Shown here: positions 32,355 to 41,765 of the stretch, piece by piece
Layout: every line of letters begins with the position of its first letter
Position numbering within the stretch: the stretch's first letter is position 1
NCBI GenBank assembly: GCA_002746415.1
Contig: NVXD01000007.1
Location: 1 to 64,000 of the forward strand
DNA length: 64,000 nucleotides
Reading direction: 5' to 3'
Origin: Flavobacteriaceae bacterium
Lineage (GTDB): Bacteria > Bacteroidota > Bacteroidia > Flavobacteriales > Flavobacteriaceae
The notes under the pieces: generated by a model
Told to the model about the DNA's origin: nothing
Databases searched by the model: none
What the model saw: the letters and a program-made list of their open reading frames with translations, nothing else
Position numbers and translations under genes: made by a program

Positions 32355-32966
32355 GTGGAAGAAAAAGACATTTATAAAACGATTACAATCCCATCACCTG
32401 AAGTATTGTATAAAGACAAAAAAAGCAAATTCTATGGATATGCCTTTCCTATTGCTTCAGAAGATGAAATAAAACCACTAATTACTGCATTAAAGAACAA
32501 ACACCATACGGCAAATCATATCTGCTATGCTTGGCAGTTGGGTGTGGAAAATATAACATATAGGGCAAATGATGATGGTGAGCCCAATAATTCTGCAGGA
32601 AAACCCATATACGGGCAAATAAAATCTTTTGAAGTCACCAACCTCCTAGTAGCTGTAGCACGTGTTTTCGGCGGTACAAAACTTGGGGTGGGTGGATTGA
32701 TTACCGCATATAAATCTGCCGCTCAAATGGCTTTGGAGTCCGCAACAATTGTTACAAAAACATTACAGCAGAACTTTTTGATTTTTTTTGATTATAAAGA
32801 AATGAACACTGTTATGAGAGTCATCAAACAGCATAAAATTAAAATCATAGCTCAAAAATTGGAAACAAATTGCAGCTACACTATAGCTGTCCAAAAACAA
32901 GAAGCCAAACAAATTCATGTGATTTTTAGTGCAATGCAACACATATCAATAGCAGAATTGGATTAA
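32355..32966 (+). CDS. YigZ/IMPACT family protein
   Basis: This 203-residue protein has the UPF0029 N-terminal domain with KSKFYGYAFPIASEDE, ANDDGEPNNSAGKPI and VFGGTKLGVGGLITAY, followed by a DUF1949-like C-terminal half. The fold resembles translation-associated IMPACT proteins, but the bacterial role is not defined. The start is GTG at 32355. A -7-like element TACATTTG at 32334-32341 sits only 14 bases upstream, which would make a very short leader. Confidence 0.88.
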   Translation: MEEKDIYKTITIPSPEVLYKDKKSKFYGYAFPIASEDEIKPLITALKNKHHTANHICYAWQLGVENITYRANDDGEPNNSAGKPIYGQIKSFEVTNLLVAVARVFGGTKLGVGGLITAYKSAAQMALESATIVTKTLQQNFLIFFDYKEMNTVMRVIKQHKIKIIAQKLETNCSYTIAVQKQEAKQIHVIFSAMQHISIAELD

Positions 32967-33361
32967 ATTTCAATTTTACGCAAGAGATAATCTGGGCATT
33001 TTATAGGTCTCTTAGTTTTCATATCCATAAATACCAAAACGGTATGGGCTTCTACCAAGATTTCTTTATTTTCATTATAGATAATAAAGTCAAATTCAAT
33101 TTTCACCGAAGGTATTTTTTTAAGTCTGGTTTCTACAGTAATCAGGTCGTCATAAACAGCAGACTTTTTAAATTGCAGCTGCAAAGAGATAACTGGTAAC
33201 ATTACTCCGCTTTCTTCCATACTTTTGTATGAAAAACCTAGGTTCCTTAACCACTCTACCCTGCCCATTTCCAAGTACTGTGCATAGTTTCCATGATACA
33301 CAACCCCCATTTGGTCTGTTTCCGCATATCGAACCCTAAAAGAAATTTCGTTTAATATCAT
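32963..33361 (-). CDS. Acyl-CoA thioesterase (4-hydroxybenzoyl-CoA/YbgC type)
   Basis: From the ATG at 33359-33361 the 132-residue product has the hot-dog fold signature VRYAETDQMGVVYHGNYAQ, with the catalytic Asp, then EVGRVEW-like EMGRVEWLRNLG. YbgC-like proteins hydrolyse acyl-CoA thioesters, some in the Tol-Pal region. The upstream part of the longer frame encodes low-complexity residues and is rejected. Its end overlaps the YigZ gene by four bases in convergent orientation. Confidence 0.9.
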   Translation of the reverse strand: MILNEISFRVRYAETDQMGVVYHGNYAQYLEMGRVEWLRNLGFSYKSMEESGVMLPVISLQLQFKKSAVYDDLITVETRLKKIPSVKIEFDFIIYNENKEILVEAHTVLVFMDMKTKRPIKCPDYLLRKIEI

Positions 33362-33570
33362 TTTTTTTCGATGAAAAATTATATATTTAAAAGTTTTGAA
33401 ATTGTGATTTCGCAACATGAGGAAAAAAAAGGGAAAAATCAATAGAAATTCATTTTTTTATTAGCTTTTTTGTTCACATATTTGCCTTACCCTGATAGGT
33501 ATGTATTTCACATACAAATTAGAGACATCTAAACAAATTAACTAACCAACATAAATAGGTCATTTAAAAC

Positions 33571-34995
33571 ATGAATGTTACTGCTAATTCCGTATGGAAC
33601 AATTGTTTGGCTTTTATCCAGGATAATATCCAGCCGCAGGCATTTAAGACATGGTTTGAACCTATTAAACCTGTAAAATTAGCCGACAACGCATTGAGTA
33701 TTCAGGTTCCCAGTAAGTTTTTTTACGAGTGGCTGGAAGAACATTACGTTAAACTTCTAAAAGTAGCGCTTACAAAAGAGCTCGGTGAAAGTGCCAAATT
33801 GGTATACGTCATTAAGATGGAAAACACCTATGGCAATCGAGAACCGTTTACCGAAAAAATTCCTAGTGCAAATAGAGTCAATGTTGGCCCACAAGAATTG
33901 GATGTACCCATCAAATCTAAAAATCCTGAGTTAAAAAACCCGTTTGTTATCCCAGGAATTAGAAATATAAAAATCGAATCCCAGTTAAATCCCAATTATA
34001 GTTTTGATAATTTCCTAGAAGGAGATTCCAATCGTCTAGCCAGATCGGCTGGAATGGCAGTTGCCAATAAGCCTGGGGGCACCTCTTTTAATCCGTTATT
34101 GATATTTGGTGGTGTGGGATTAGGAAAAACACATTTAGCACATGCTATTGGTGTTGAAATTAAAGACAAATACCCTGAAAGAACTGTGCTTTATATTTCA
34201 GCTGAAAAGTTTACACAGCAATATATAGAGTCAGTCAAAAAGAACACCCGAAATGATTTTATTCATTTTTATCAATTGATAGACGTGTTGATTATTGATG
34301 ATGTTCAATTCTTATCGGGCAAATCTGGCACACAAGATGTCTTTTTTCACATTTTCAATCATTTGCACCAGAATGGTAAACAAGTGATTCTTACATCGGA
34401 CAAGGCGCCTGTAGATATGCAAGACATAGAACAACGTTTACTCTCCCGTTTTAAATGGGGATTATCCGCTGAATTGCAAAACCCCGATTACGAGACTAGA
34501 ATATCCATTCTAAAAAACAAACTATATAGGGATGGTGTTGAAATGCCTGCAGATATTGTTGACTATGTTGCAAAACACATAAAAACAAACGTAAGGGAAT
34601 TGGAAGGCGCTATCATATCATTGATTGCACAATCTTCTTTCAACAAAAAAGAAATCACTATAGAACTTGCTCAGCAAATAGTTGAGAAGTTTGTAAAGAA
34701 TACCAAAAGAGAAGTTTCAATAGATTACATACAAAAAGTAGTATCAGACTACTTTGAAATGGATGTTGCCACTTTACAGTCTAAAACAAGAAAAAGACAT
34801 ATTGTACAGGCAAGACAATTGGCCATGTTCTTTGCCAAAAAATTCACAAAGGCTTCTTTAGCAAGTATTGGCTCCCAAATAGGAAAAAGAGATCACGCTA
34901 CGGTATTACATGCGTGCAAAACTGTAGATAATTTGGCAGAAACTGATAAGCAGTTTAGAAAATACATAGAAGACCTTACTAAGAAATTCTCTTAA
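33571..34995 (+). CDS. dnaA: Chromosomal replication initiator DnaA
   Basis: This 474-residue protein opens the origin and loads the helicase. Domain I is at the N-terminus. The AAA+ domain has Walker A GGVGLGKTH, Walker B VLIIDDVQFL and sensor residues in LLSRFKWGL. Domain IV with its DnaA-box reader SQIGKRDHATVLHACKTV ends the protein. A short inverted repeat GTATGT/ACATAC lies at 33499-33515 upstream. No cluster of DnaA boxes is visible beside it, so the origin is probably elsewhere. LMW phosphatase and methyltransferase genes follow in the usual flavobacterial order. Confidence 0.98.
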   Translation: MNVTANSVWNNCLAFIQDNIQPQAFKTWFEPIKPVKLADNALSIQVPSKFFYEWLEEHYVKLLKVALTKELGESAKLVYVIKMENTYGNREPFTEKIPSANRVNVGPQELDVPIKSKNPELKNPFVIPGIRNIKIESQLNPNYSFDNFLEGDSNRLARSAGMAVANKPGGTSFNPLLIFGGVGLGKTHLAHAIGVEIKDKYPERTVLYISAEKFTQQYIESVKKNTRNDFIHFYQLIDVLIIDDVQFLSGKSGTQDVFFHIFNHLHQNGKQVILTSDKAPVDMQDIEQRLLSRFKWGLSAELQNPDYETRISILKNKLYRDGVEMPADIVDYVAKHIKTNVRELEGAIISLIAQSSFNKKEITIELAQQIVEKFVKNTKREVSIDYIQKVVSDYFEMDVATLQSKTRKRHIVQARQLAMFFAKKFTKASLASIGSQIGKRDHATVLHACKTVDNLAETDKQFRKYIEDLTKKFS

Positions 34996-35007
34996 CCATT
35001 ACCTTTA

Positions 35008-35466
35008 ATGAAAACTAAAGTCTTAATGGTGTGTCTTGGAAACATATGCAGGTCTCCATTAGCCGAAGGAATCCTTAAAAACAAAGTAAACCCCAAATCA
35101 ATATTCGTGGACTCCGCTGGTACTGGAGGATATCATATTGGTAACAAACCGGACAGCAGGTCTATTGACGTAGCCAAAAAATATGGGATAGACATATCGA
35201 ACCAGCGTTGCAGAAAATTTTCATATTCGGATTTTGAGGAGTTTGATTATATCTATGTAATGGATACTAATAATTATAACCACATTATGTCTCTTGCTAG
35301 AAATGAAAGCGACGTCAATAAAGTAATGTTGCTTCTGGAAGAAAACAATATAGACATTAAAGAAGTACCGGACCCATATTATGATGCCGCAGATGGGTTT
35401 GAACATGTTTTTCATTTAATTGATACAGCTTGCATTGCTATCGCGATGAAGCTGAAAACACACTAG
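35008..35466 (+). CDS. Low-molecular-weight protein tyrosine phosphatase
   Basis: The 152-residue protein has the active-site loop VCLGNICRSPLAEG near the N-terminus with the catalytic Cys and Arg, and the acidic general-acid loop VPDPYYDAADGF later. This is the LMW-PTP signature. It acts on phosphotyrosine proteins or on arsenate-type substrates in other bacteria. It starts 12 bases after dnaA and is followed by a tetrapyrrole methylase-type gene. Confidence 0.93.
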   Translation: MKTKVLMVCLGNICRSPLAEGILKNKVNPKSIFVDSAGTGGYHIGNKPDSRSIDVAKKYGIDISNQRCRKFSYSDFEEFDYIYVMDTNNYNHIMSLARNESDVNKVMLLLEENNIDIKEVPDPYYDAADGFEHVFHLIDTACIAIAMKLKTH

Positions 35467-35476
35467 AAAATATCAT

Positions 35477-36184
35477 ATGGCTCAAGGAAAATTAATCTTA
35501 ATTCCAACTACTTTAGGCGATACTCCTCCTTTAGAGGTACTACCCATATCCATAAAAAGAGCAGTAGAAAATATTGATCATTATATTGTAGAGAATGAAA
35601 AAACAGCTAGGCATTTTATTAAAAAAATAGATTCTAAAAAGTCACAACCCGGTCTACAAATAAATTTATTGAACAAATTTACAGAACCAGAAACTATCCC
35701 TACTTTTTTAGACCCTTGCTTTGAAGGTCATGATGTTGGCGTATTGTCCGAAGCAGGATGCCCTGGAATAGCTGACCCAGGAGCAGATGTTGTGAAAATT
35801 GCACACGACAAAGGCATACAAGTAGTTCCACTAGTAGGACCATCATCTATTCTTTTAGCATTGATGGCAAGTGGGCTTAATGGACAAAATTTTGCATTTA
35901 ATGGCTATTTACCTATTGATTCTGTAGAAAGAAAGAAAGCCATAAAACGCTTGGAAAGAACGTCTAAAGAATTGAATCAGGCTCAAATATTCATTGAAAC
36001 GCCCTATAGAAATGATAAACTATTGGTTGAATTATCCAAAACATTGTCTAAAAATTGCAATTTATGTGTAGCCTGCGACATCACTTTAGCTACAGAATAT
36101 ATTGCAACAAAAAAAGCTAGTGAGTGGCCAAGAGTTGCTGTTACACTGCACAAAAGACCTACAATATTCATCATACAGCAATAA
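35477..36184 (+). CDS. SAM-dependent methyltransferase, RsmI-like (tetrapyrrole methylase fold)
   Basis: The 235-residue protein has the N-terminal LILIPTTLGDT and the GLSEAGCPGIADPGAD-like segment VLSEAGCPGIADPGADVV, followed by LVGPSSILLALMASGL. These are features of the tetrapyrrole methylase superfamily to which RsmI belongs. RsmI 2'-O-methylates C1402 of 16S rRNA, and this protein may do so or act on a related target. It lies behind dnaA and the phosphatase gene. Confidence 0.85.
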   Translation: MAQGKLILIPTTLGDTPPLEVLPISIKRAVENIDHYIVENEKTARHFIKKIDSKKSQPGLQINLLNKFTEPETIPTFLDPCFEGHDVGVLSEAGCPGIADPGADVVKIAHDKGIQVVPLVGPSSILLALMASGLNGQNFAFNGYLPIDSVERKKAIKRLERTSKELNQAQIFIETPYRNDKLLVELSKTLSKNCNLCVACDITLATEYIATKKASEWPRVAVTLHKRPTIFIIQQ

Positions 36185-36188
36185 AAAA

Positions 36189-36208
36189 CCTTGGTGTTTC
36201 CACCAAGG
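36189..36208 (-). terminator. Terminator behind the lysozyme-like gene
   Basis: The stem CCTTGGTG/CACCAAGG with loop TTTC is followed on the minus strand by six T (plus-strand A at 36183-36188). It ends the minus-strand gene at 36241 and abuts the convergent plus-strand gene. Confidence 0.75.
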
Positions 36209-36240
36209 CTCCTTATCATTTTCATATGTAAATAGTATTA

Positions 36241-36873
36241 TTATATTTTTGGATTACGCGCCGGCATAATCAAGGATACATCATATCCTGAAAACTTCTT
36301 TATATAATGCCCAATACTTGTACCATAAGCATCCTTAAACCCCTTTTTACCATAGGAGCGAAGATACTTCTTCACATTTCCTGGCCCAGCCAAATGTGCT
36401 CCAGCCAATATTCCAGACTCCGTAATAAGGACTCCTCCAACATATTTTCCTGAAAACCGGAGAATATCCCTTCTTAGAATCCACTTATTTCTGGCAACAT
36501 TAATTTGAAATACCCTTTCTTGTAACACAGGGTCATTCAAAAAATTATTGGCATTGTAAACACCCATCAAATGTAATGTCCCAACTCCAAATTGATATTT
36601 TCCTAAATATCCCAAAGAATTAGTAACAAAATAATCTCCTTGCGATTCTCTAAAAGCTAAAGCTTCTTTAAAACCAACATAAGAATTTCCTAAAAATGGG
36701 GGGGTTACCACAGAAATTCTGTCATGTGTTTTGTTTTGGGGAAACAAAACTTCAGTAGGTTCATTTACTTTAAGAGCCTCTGGAACCTCTACTAATGCAG
36801 CTGGTTCAAAAGTAAAACCCGTTAAAATAAATATCATGACAAGAGGACAAAAATAATTTATCCACTTTCTCAT
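36241..36873 (-). CDS. Secreted lysozyme-like / lytic transglycosylase-like protein
   Basis: The 210-residue product has a signal sequence ending around residue 20. The segment ALAFRESQGDYFVTNSLGYLGKYQFG resembles the Glu and G-x-YQ motifs of lytic transglycosylase folds, with Glu after FR as the candidate catalytic residue. Later comes GAHLAGPGNVKKYL as in lysozyme-like proteins. It probably cleaves peptidoglycan, but only fold-level similarity supports this. It is monocistronic with its own terminator. Confidence 0.7.
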   Translation of the reverse strand: MRKWINYFCPLVMIFILTGFTFEPAALVEVPEALKVNEPTEVLFPQNKTHDRISVVTPPFLGNSYVGFKEALAFRESQGDYFVTNSLGYLGKYQFGVGTLHLMGVYNANNFLNDPVLQERVFQINVARNKWILRRDILRFSGKYVGGVLITESGILAGAHLAGPGNVKKYLRSYGKKGFKDAYGTSIGHYIKKFSGYDVSLIMPARNPKI

Positions 36874-37034
36874 ATAATTGTTTTTCTTAAGACTTATAGT
36901 CCAACAAAATAGACTTGCTTAAATTACACACTGCAAAGGTATAACCGTTTTATGCACAAAAATGACAATAGTTTATAACTTTATCTTAAAAGTGAATAAA
37001 TTGGCTAATAGGCTTTGCAAATGGGATTAATTAC

Positions 37035-38078
37035 CTATCTCTTGATATTTTGTGAATTTATCCATCGGATGTACTGTACTTTATTTCGGTTGTGCTGCGC
37101 CAAAGTTTTGGCAAATTTATGATACCCAAAGTTCTCTACGTTAGCAACCATATAGTAATACTCGTGACTTTCCGAGTTTAAAACCCCGTCAATAGCAGTA
37201 ATATCTGGCATTGTGATGGGTCCAGGCGGCAAACCTGCATATTTATACGTATTATAGGGCGAATCTATTTCTAAATCCTTGTACAACACCCTTTTATACA
37301 CTTTAGAGAAATCTCCATTCTTAAGCTTTAAAGCATAAATAACAGTAGGATCGGCTTGCAAAGCCATTCTTTCTTGCAATCTGTTTAGGTAAAGTCCTGC
37401 CACCCTTGGGCGCTCATCCACTTTAGCGGTTTCTTTATGAACAATGGCCGCCAGTGAAATAATCTCCATTGGTGTTAATCCTAATTTCTCAGCTTTACGC
37501 ATTCGGTCGGCATTCCAGAATCTATTATATTCTTTTAACATTCTACCTCTAAAGTCCTCTGCAGTTGTGTTCCAAAAAAATTCATAACTATTAGGAATAT
37601 ACATACCCAACTTTGTGGCTTTATTAAAATCATTCTTCTTTAAAAAAGAAACATCATTGAATACATTAAGAAGGGTTAGGCTATCCGCCTCTATTTGGGC
37701 AGCTATTCTTCCTGCAAGGTTTGTCAAGGTTTCTTGATTGTTAAAAGAAACTTTTACGGGTATGTTACCGCTTCTAAGGACATTTATGATTTCATTGTTA
37801 TTGGCTCCATTTTTTATGGCATATTTTCCTCCCTTAATATTGGAAACATAGGATTTCTTATTTGCAACAGTTTCAAATGTGTCCATATCGTCAAGAAGTG
37901 GCTCCAAAGATTGTTTTACCTCTTCAAAAGTATCAGTAGACCTAATAAAGATATAGGCCTCATTATTTGCAAAAGTAGTATTCGGTATAAAAACGGCATT
38001 ATAGACCATATAGGCAAAAGCACCACCTACAAACAAACCTATTACGACTATAATCAATAAGATTTTCTTGATATACAT
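37035..38078 (-). CDS. mltG: Endolytic murein transglycosylase MltG
   Basis: This 347-residue inner-membrane protein has an N-terminal transmembrane helix (about 5-25) and then a LysM-like and YceG catalytic region. It carries the catalytic Glu in AAIVHKETAKVDERPRVAGLYLNRL and the C-terminal ALQADPTVIYAL and YKYAGLPPGPI motifs. It cleaves nascent glycan strands and probably sets glycan length. The start overlaps the GNAT gene by one base, so it belongs to the dapF-GNAT-mltG operon. Confidence 0.94.
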   Translation of the reverse strand: MYIKKILLIIVVIGLFVGGAFAYMVYNAVFIPNTTFANNEAYIFIRSTDTFEEVKQSLEPLLDDMDTFETVANKKSYVSNIKGGKYAIKNGANNNEIINVLRSGNIPVKVSFNNQETLTNLAGRIAAQIEADSLTLLNVFNDVSFLKKNDFNKATKLGMYIPNSYEFFWNTTAEDFRGRMLKEYNRFWNADRMRKAEKLGLTPMEIISLAAIVHKETAKVDERPRVAGLYLNRLQERMALQADPTVIYALKLKNGDFSKVYKRVLYKDLEIDSPYNTYKYAGLPPGPITMPDITAIDGVLNSESHEYYYMVANVENFGYHKFAKTLAQHNRNKVQYIRWINSQNIKR

Positions 38079-38602
38079 TATTTCTTGTTTATTTTTTGAA
38101 GTAAAATTTCATTCTTATACTTCCCTTCTGAATAAATCCAATCTTTTTTTACTCCAACCTCAATAAATCCAAGCTTCTTGAACAAATGTAAACTGCCAGC
38201 ATTATCCTCAATTACATTGGCGTAAAGCTGTCTTAAATTTAAACTTTCAAAGGCATAATTACATACCAATGATATAACTTCTGCCCCTACTCCTTTATTT
38301 CTATTCTTTTTGTCAATAATTACAACTCCTATACCTGCCCTACTATTTTTAGGATCAAAATCAAACAAATCTATAAGTCCCATGGTACCGCCATCATCAC
38401 AAATACACAATCGTAATTGTTTTACCTCGTATACATCCCTATGTGCATTATCCAAATACGATTTTAAAACATGCTTGGAATAAGGTGTTATTGTCCCGCT
38501 AATTTCCCAAACGGATGGATTGTTTTCCAACTCGTAAAGAAAATCCAAATCTTTAGGCTCAATTGCCCTTAAATAAATATGCTCTCCTTGCAGCTTTAAC
38601 AT
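38078..38602 (-). CDS. GNAT family N-acetyltransferase (RimJ/RimL type)
   Basis: This 174-residue protein has an N-terminal IYLRAIEPKDLDFLYELE, IGVVIIDKKNRNKGVGAEV for acetyl-CoA binding and LRQLYANVIEDNAGSLHLF as in RimJ/RimL-type acetyltransferases. The acceptor is not known. It overlaps mltG by one base and dapF by seven, so the three are translationally coupled. Confidence 0.88.
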   Translation of the reverse strand: MLKLQGEHIYLRAIEPKDLDFLYELENNPSVWEISGTITPYSKHVLKSYLDNAHRDVYEVKQLRLCICDDGGTMGLIDLFDFDPKNSRAGIGVVIIDKKNRNKGVGAEVISLVCNYAFESLNLRQLYANVIEDNAGSLHLFKKLGFIEVGVKKDWIYSEGKYKNEILLQKINKK

Positions 38603-39372
38603 TCAATTGTTCCTTTAAACACCTGTTTTGCAGGGCCAATCAACATGATTTTTTTAAAGCCCGTTCCATTTTTTTCAAAATCCACATGCAGATTACCCCC
38701 TGGGGTATTAATCGTAATACTATTTGATGCAACCTTACCTATTTGGAACATAGCCAAAGCGACGGCAGTTACACCGGTACCACAGGATAAGGTCTCATTT
38801 TCCACACCACGTTCGTAAGTTCTTACATTAAAAACCGTAGGTGCAGATTGCTCTACAAAATTAATATTGCTTCCAGTTTCCCCATAAATACCGTAACGTA
38901 GTTTGGCACCTTCTTTAGCAACGTTTAAATTAGCAAGCCCTTCTACTAGTTGTACATGATGTGGCGAACCCGTATCCAAAAAGGAATATTTAGGCTTTTC
39001 ATCAATCTTTTCCACATCTTGCATTTGCAAGCTTACAATTTCTCCGTTAATTGATGCTTTATGAATACCATCAATTGCCATAAAAGAAGTTTCGTCTTTT
39101 ATCATACCTATAAATTTGGCAAAAGCCACTAAACATCTCCCCCCATTACCGCACATGGTACTTGGGTTACCATCTGCATTATAATACACCATTTTAAAAT
39201 CGGAAGTAGTATCCTTCTCCAATAGAATAAGTCCATCAGCTCCAATACCAAATTTTCTATCACATAAAAATGCAATTAATTTGATGTCCTTTTTTGGAAA
39301 AAATTCCTCACGGTTATCCACCATGACAAAATCATTCCCAGTTCCTTGATATTTATAAAAAGTAAGTGTCAT
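38596..39372 (-). CDS. dapF: Diaminopimelate epimerase
   Basis: The 258-residue enzyme interconverts LL- and meso-diaminopimelate for peptidoglycan and lysine synthesis. Both catalytic cysteines are present, in STMCGNGGRC and ETLSCGTGV. The N-terminal YQGTGNDFVMVDNRE is canonical. A -7 element TATATTTG (minus strand, 39390-39397) stands 17 bases upstream as a candidate promoter. It is first in the operon with GNAT and mltG genes. Confidence 0.97.
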   Translation of the reverse strand: MTLTFYKYQGTGNDFVMVDNREEFFPKKDIKLIAFLCDRKFGIGADGLILLEKDTTSDFKMVYYNADGNPSTMCGNGGRCLVAFAKFIGMIKDETSFMAIDGIHKASINGEIVSLQMQDVEKIDEKPKYSFLDTGSPHHVQLVEGLANLNVAKEGAKLRYGIYGETGSNINFVEQSAPTVFNVRTYERGVENETLSCGTGVTAVALAMFQIGKVASNSITINTPGGNLHVDFEKNGTGFKKIMLIGPAKQVFKGTIEC

Positions 39373-39389
39373 AAAACAGATATAAGATA

Positions 39390-39397
39390 CAAATATA
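39390..39397 (-). promoter_or_regulatory. Candidate -7 promoter element of the dapF operon
   Basis: TATATTTG matches the Bacteroidota -7 consensus TAnnTTTG. A -33 element is not clear. Confidence 0.35.
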
Positions 39398-39502
39398 TAA
39401 TTTTATTAAGGTTTTTTTGGCAGTTAAAAAGGAGTTAAAGCCTATTTCACAAAGAAAGAAATACCCTAATTTTAAATGTTAAATAAAATAAGGTAGAATA
39501 GT

Positions 39503-40894
39503 ATGAAAAAGATAAGCAGTTTATTATTAGTTTCCATTTTTGCAGGAGCAATTACACTTGGGGGCTATAAAATGTTTTTTGAAAAAGAAAGTATCATTGC
39601 TGGGGAAGCTAAAACTCCGTTTGTAAATGCAGCTTATACACCGGTTTCTATCAATAACAATGGAATTAATGAGGTAGATTTTACAATAGCCGCACAAAAT
39701 ACGGTTAATGCCGTGGTCCATGTTAAAAATGTCACCCTTAACAGTAGTGGTTCTAGCAATTTTATGCAATTCTTTTATGGACAAGAGACCAAACAAAGAC
39801 CACAAATAGGTACTGGATCCGGAGTTATTATCTCTCCTGATGGATATATTGTCACCAATAATCATGTTATTGATAAATCTAACAAACTAAAAGTGACTTT
39901 AAACAATAACAAAACCTATGATGCAGAATTAATTGGTACAGATACAAATTCTGATATAGCTTTAATTAAAATTGATGCTGAGGAAAGACTACCATATTTG
40001 GCATTTGGAGATTCTGATAATGCAAAAATAGGGGAATGGGTATTGGCTGTAGGCAATCCATTTAACCTTACATCTACTGTTACCGCTGGTATTGTAAGCG
40101 CAAAATCAAGAGCCCTGAATAAAGCTGGACAATCTTTCATACAAACAGATGCTGCAGTAAACCCAGGCAATAGCGGTGGTGCCTTGGTGAACACTAATGG
40201 AGATCTTATTGGTATAAACACCGCCATAACATCACAAACTGGTTCTTATGTTGGGTACTCATTTGCCGTCCCTAGTAATATTGCAAAAAAAGTAGTGGAA
40301 GACATTATGGAGTATGGAACGGTACAAAAAGGCATCCTAGGCATAAGTGCTGCTCCCTTCAACTCGCTATATGCCATTGAAAATGATTTAAATGAGGCTG
40401 ATGGAGTCCTTATTGGTGCCATTGTAGAAAACTCTGGTGCTCACGAAGCTGGACTAAAAGAAGGAGATATCATTAAACAAATAGACAATATTAAAGTGCA
40501 TAAATTCTCTGACTTGACTGGATACATTTCTTCTAAAAGACCAGGGAATAAATTGAATGTAAGCTTTAAAAGAGATGGGAAAGACATGACTCTCCTTGTA
40601 ACTTTGAAGAAAAAACAAACGTACATTGATCCAATAATGGGGCTGGAAATCAAAAACCTATCTGATCAAGATAAGAAAGTTTTTAAAACAAAAAGAGGGG
40701 TCAAAATAATTGATGTTCCAGAAAAATACCGCGGTTTTGGACTAGAAGAAAAAGTTCTAATCTCTATTGACGGTGAGAGTATCAACGATATTCAGGATGC
40801 CAAAGCCCTTTTTAAAAATATATCCAAATATGGACGCACCAGCATAACCATACTTACAAAAGATGGTGAACGGGAACGGCTCATTTTTCAATAA
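39503..40894 (+). CDS. Periplasmic HtrA/DegP-type serine protease
   Basis: This 463-residue protein starts with a signal/anchor helix (about 5-22). The chymotrypsin-fold triad is visible: His in VTNNHVID, Asp in TNSDIALIKI, and Ser in NPGNSGGALV. Two PDZ domains follow (about 265-360 and 375-460; GILGISA and VLIGAIVENSGAHEAGLKEGD, split as VENSGAHEAGLKEGD). It degrades misfolded envelope proteins and probably has chaperone activity. It has its own terminator and stands divergent from dapF. Confidence 0.95.
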   Translation: MKKISSLLLVSIFAGAITLGGYKMFFEKESIIAGEAKTPFVNAAYTPVSINNNGINEVDFTIAAQNTVNAVVHVKNVTLNSSGSSNFMQFFYGQETKQRPQIGTGSGVIISPDGYIVTNNHVIDKSNKLKVTLNNNKTYDAELIGTDTNSDIALIKIDAEERLPYLAFGDSDNAKIGEWVLAVGNPFNLTSTVTAGIVSAKSRALNKAGQSFIQTDAAVNPGNSGGALVNTNGDLIGINTAITSQTGSYVGYSFAVPSNIAKKVVEDIMEYGTVQKGILGISAAPFNSLYAIENDLNEADGVLIGAIVENSGAHEAGLKEGDIIKQIDNIKVHKFSDLTGYISSKRPGNKLNVSFKRDGKDMTLLVTLKKKQTYIDPIMGLEIKNLSDQDKKVFKTKRGVKIIDVPEKYRGFGLEEKVLISIDGESINDIQDAKALFKNISKYGRTSITILTKDGERERLIFQ

Positions 40895-40908
40895 GAAACT
40901 TTACATTT

Positions 40909-40941
40909 AAAAAAAGCACCTTCAAAAAAGGTGCTTTTTTT
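40909..40941 (+). terminator. Intrinsic terminator behind the HtrA gene
   Basis: GCACCTT and AAGGTGC pair around a short A-rich loop and end in eight T, 15 bases past the htrA stop. Confidence 0.9.
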
Positions 40942-41109
40942 ATTTACATGAACTAAACTTTATTCCCAAACCATACGTACATATATCTAATAATAAGAAA
41001 AGTGCTCTAATTTTGCACACGTCTAAAAATTCATTTTTCTTTCATATTTAAAGAATATTAAATTACTTTAGTCCTACCCTAAATTTAACTAACATTAAGA
41101 ATTACATAA

Positions 41110-41724
41110 ATGAAAATTTATAAAATAGCACTTGTTGTAATAGCCCTACTTACATTTAACCTTCAATATGCCCAAGAAGGTGATAGCAACCTATCTTTAG
41201 ATGAAGGATCAATCAGCAGCCAGTTTGATTACATTTCAAAAAGATCGGGAAATTATAGATCAGATGGTAAACGTTATGAAGTGGTACGTGTCATACATTT
41301 AGACAAGCTTAGATCTAATGTTCTGGACACTCTTACTGTTGTCAATAATAAAACTACAGAATTAAAGGCTACAATTGGCACTCATGAAACTACTATTAGC
41401 TCCCTTAATGAGAAATTAAGTCAAACATCTACCCAGCTAACAAGTGTTACGGAAGAAAAAGACAGTATGTCATTTTTTGGCATGGGAGTATCCAAAGTTA
41501 CCTATAACTTTATTTTGTGGTCCATTATAACAGGGCTTCTTGTACTTCTAGTAATGTTCATCTTTAAGTTTAAGAATAGTAATGTTTTGACATTAGAATC
41601 TAAACGTGCGCTTTCTGAAGTAGAATTGGAATATGAAAAACACAGGACAAGAGCCTTAGAAAGAGAGCAAAAAATAAATAGGGAACTTCAGGACGAAAGG
41701 AACAAACAAAAAAAATCTAACTAG
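41110..41724 (+). CDS. Membrane-anchored coiled-coil protein of unknown function
   Basis: The 204-residue protein has a signal peptide (to about residue 20, NLQYAQE), a probable periplasmic coiled coil around residues 80-120 (TVVNNKTTELKATIG), a transmembrane helix around 136-156 (IITGLLVLLVMFIFKF) and a charged cytoplasmic coiled-coil tail. Annotations of such genes as tRNA guanine-N1 methyltransferases in other genomes appear to come only from being near trmD; no methylase motif is present. A -7 element TAATTTTG stands at 41008-41015. Confidence 0.75.
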   Translation: MKIYKIALVVIALLTFNLQYAQEGDSNLSLDEGSISSQFDYISKRSGNYRSDGKRYEVVRVIHLDKLRSNVLDTLTVVNNKTTELKATIGTHETTISSLNEKLSQTSTQLTSVTEEKDSMSFFGMGVSKVTYNFILWSIITGLLVLLVMFIFKFKNSNVLTLESKRALSEVELEYEKHRTRALEREQKINRELQDERNKQKKSN

Positions 41725-41725
41725 T

Positions 41726-41751
41726 AAAAAGCTCCATTTGGGGCTTTTTTT
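41726..41751 (+). terminator. Weak terminator behind the coiled-coil protein gene
   Basis: AGCTCC and GGGGCT pair with one G-T wobble around ATTT and are followed by seven T. Confidence 0.7.
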
Positions 41752-41765
41752 ATACCTCATTATTC

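Noticed and set aside
33443-33570. Origin of replication next to dnaA
   Set aside because: The upstream gap has no cluster of DnaA boxes and no GC-skew estimate is possible by eye. dnaA is often far from the origin in this phylum.
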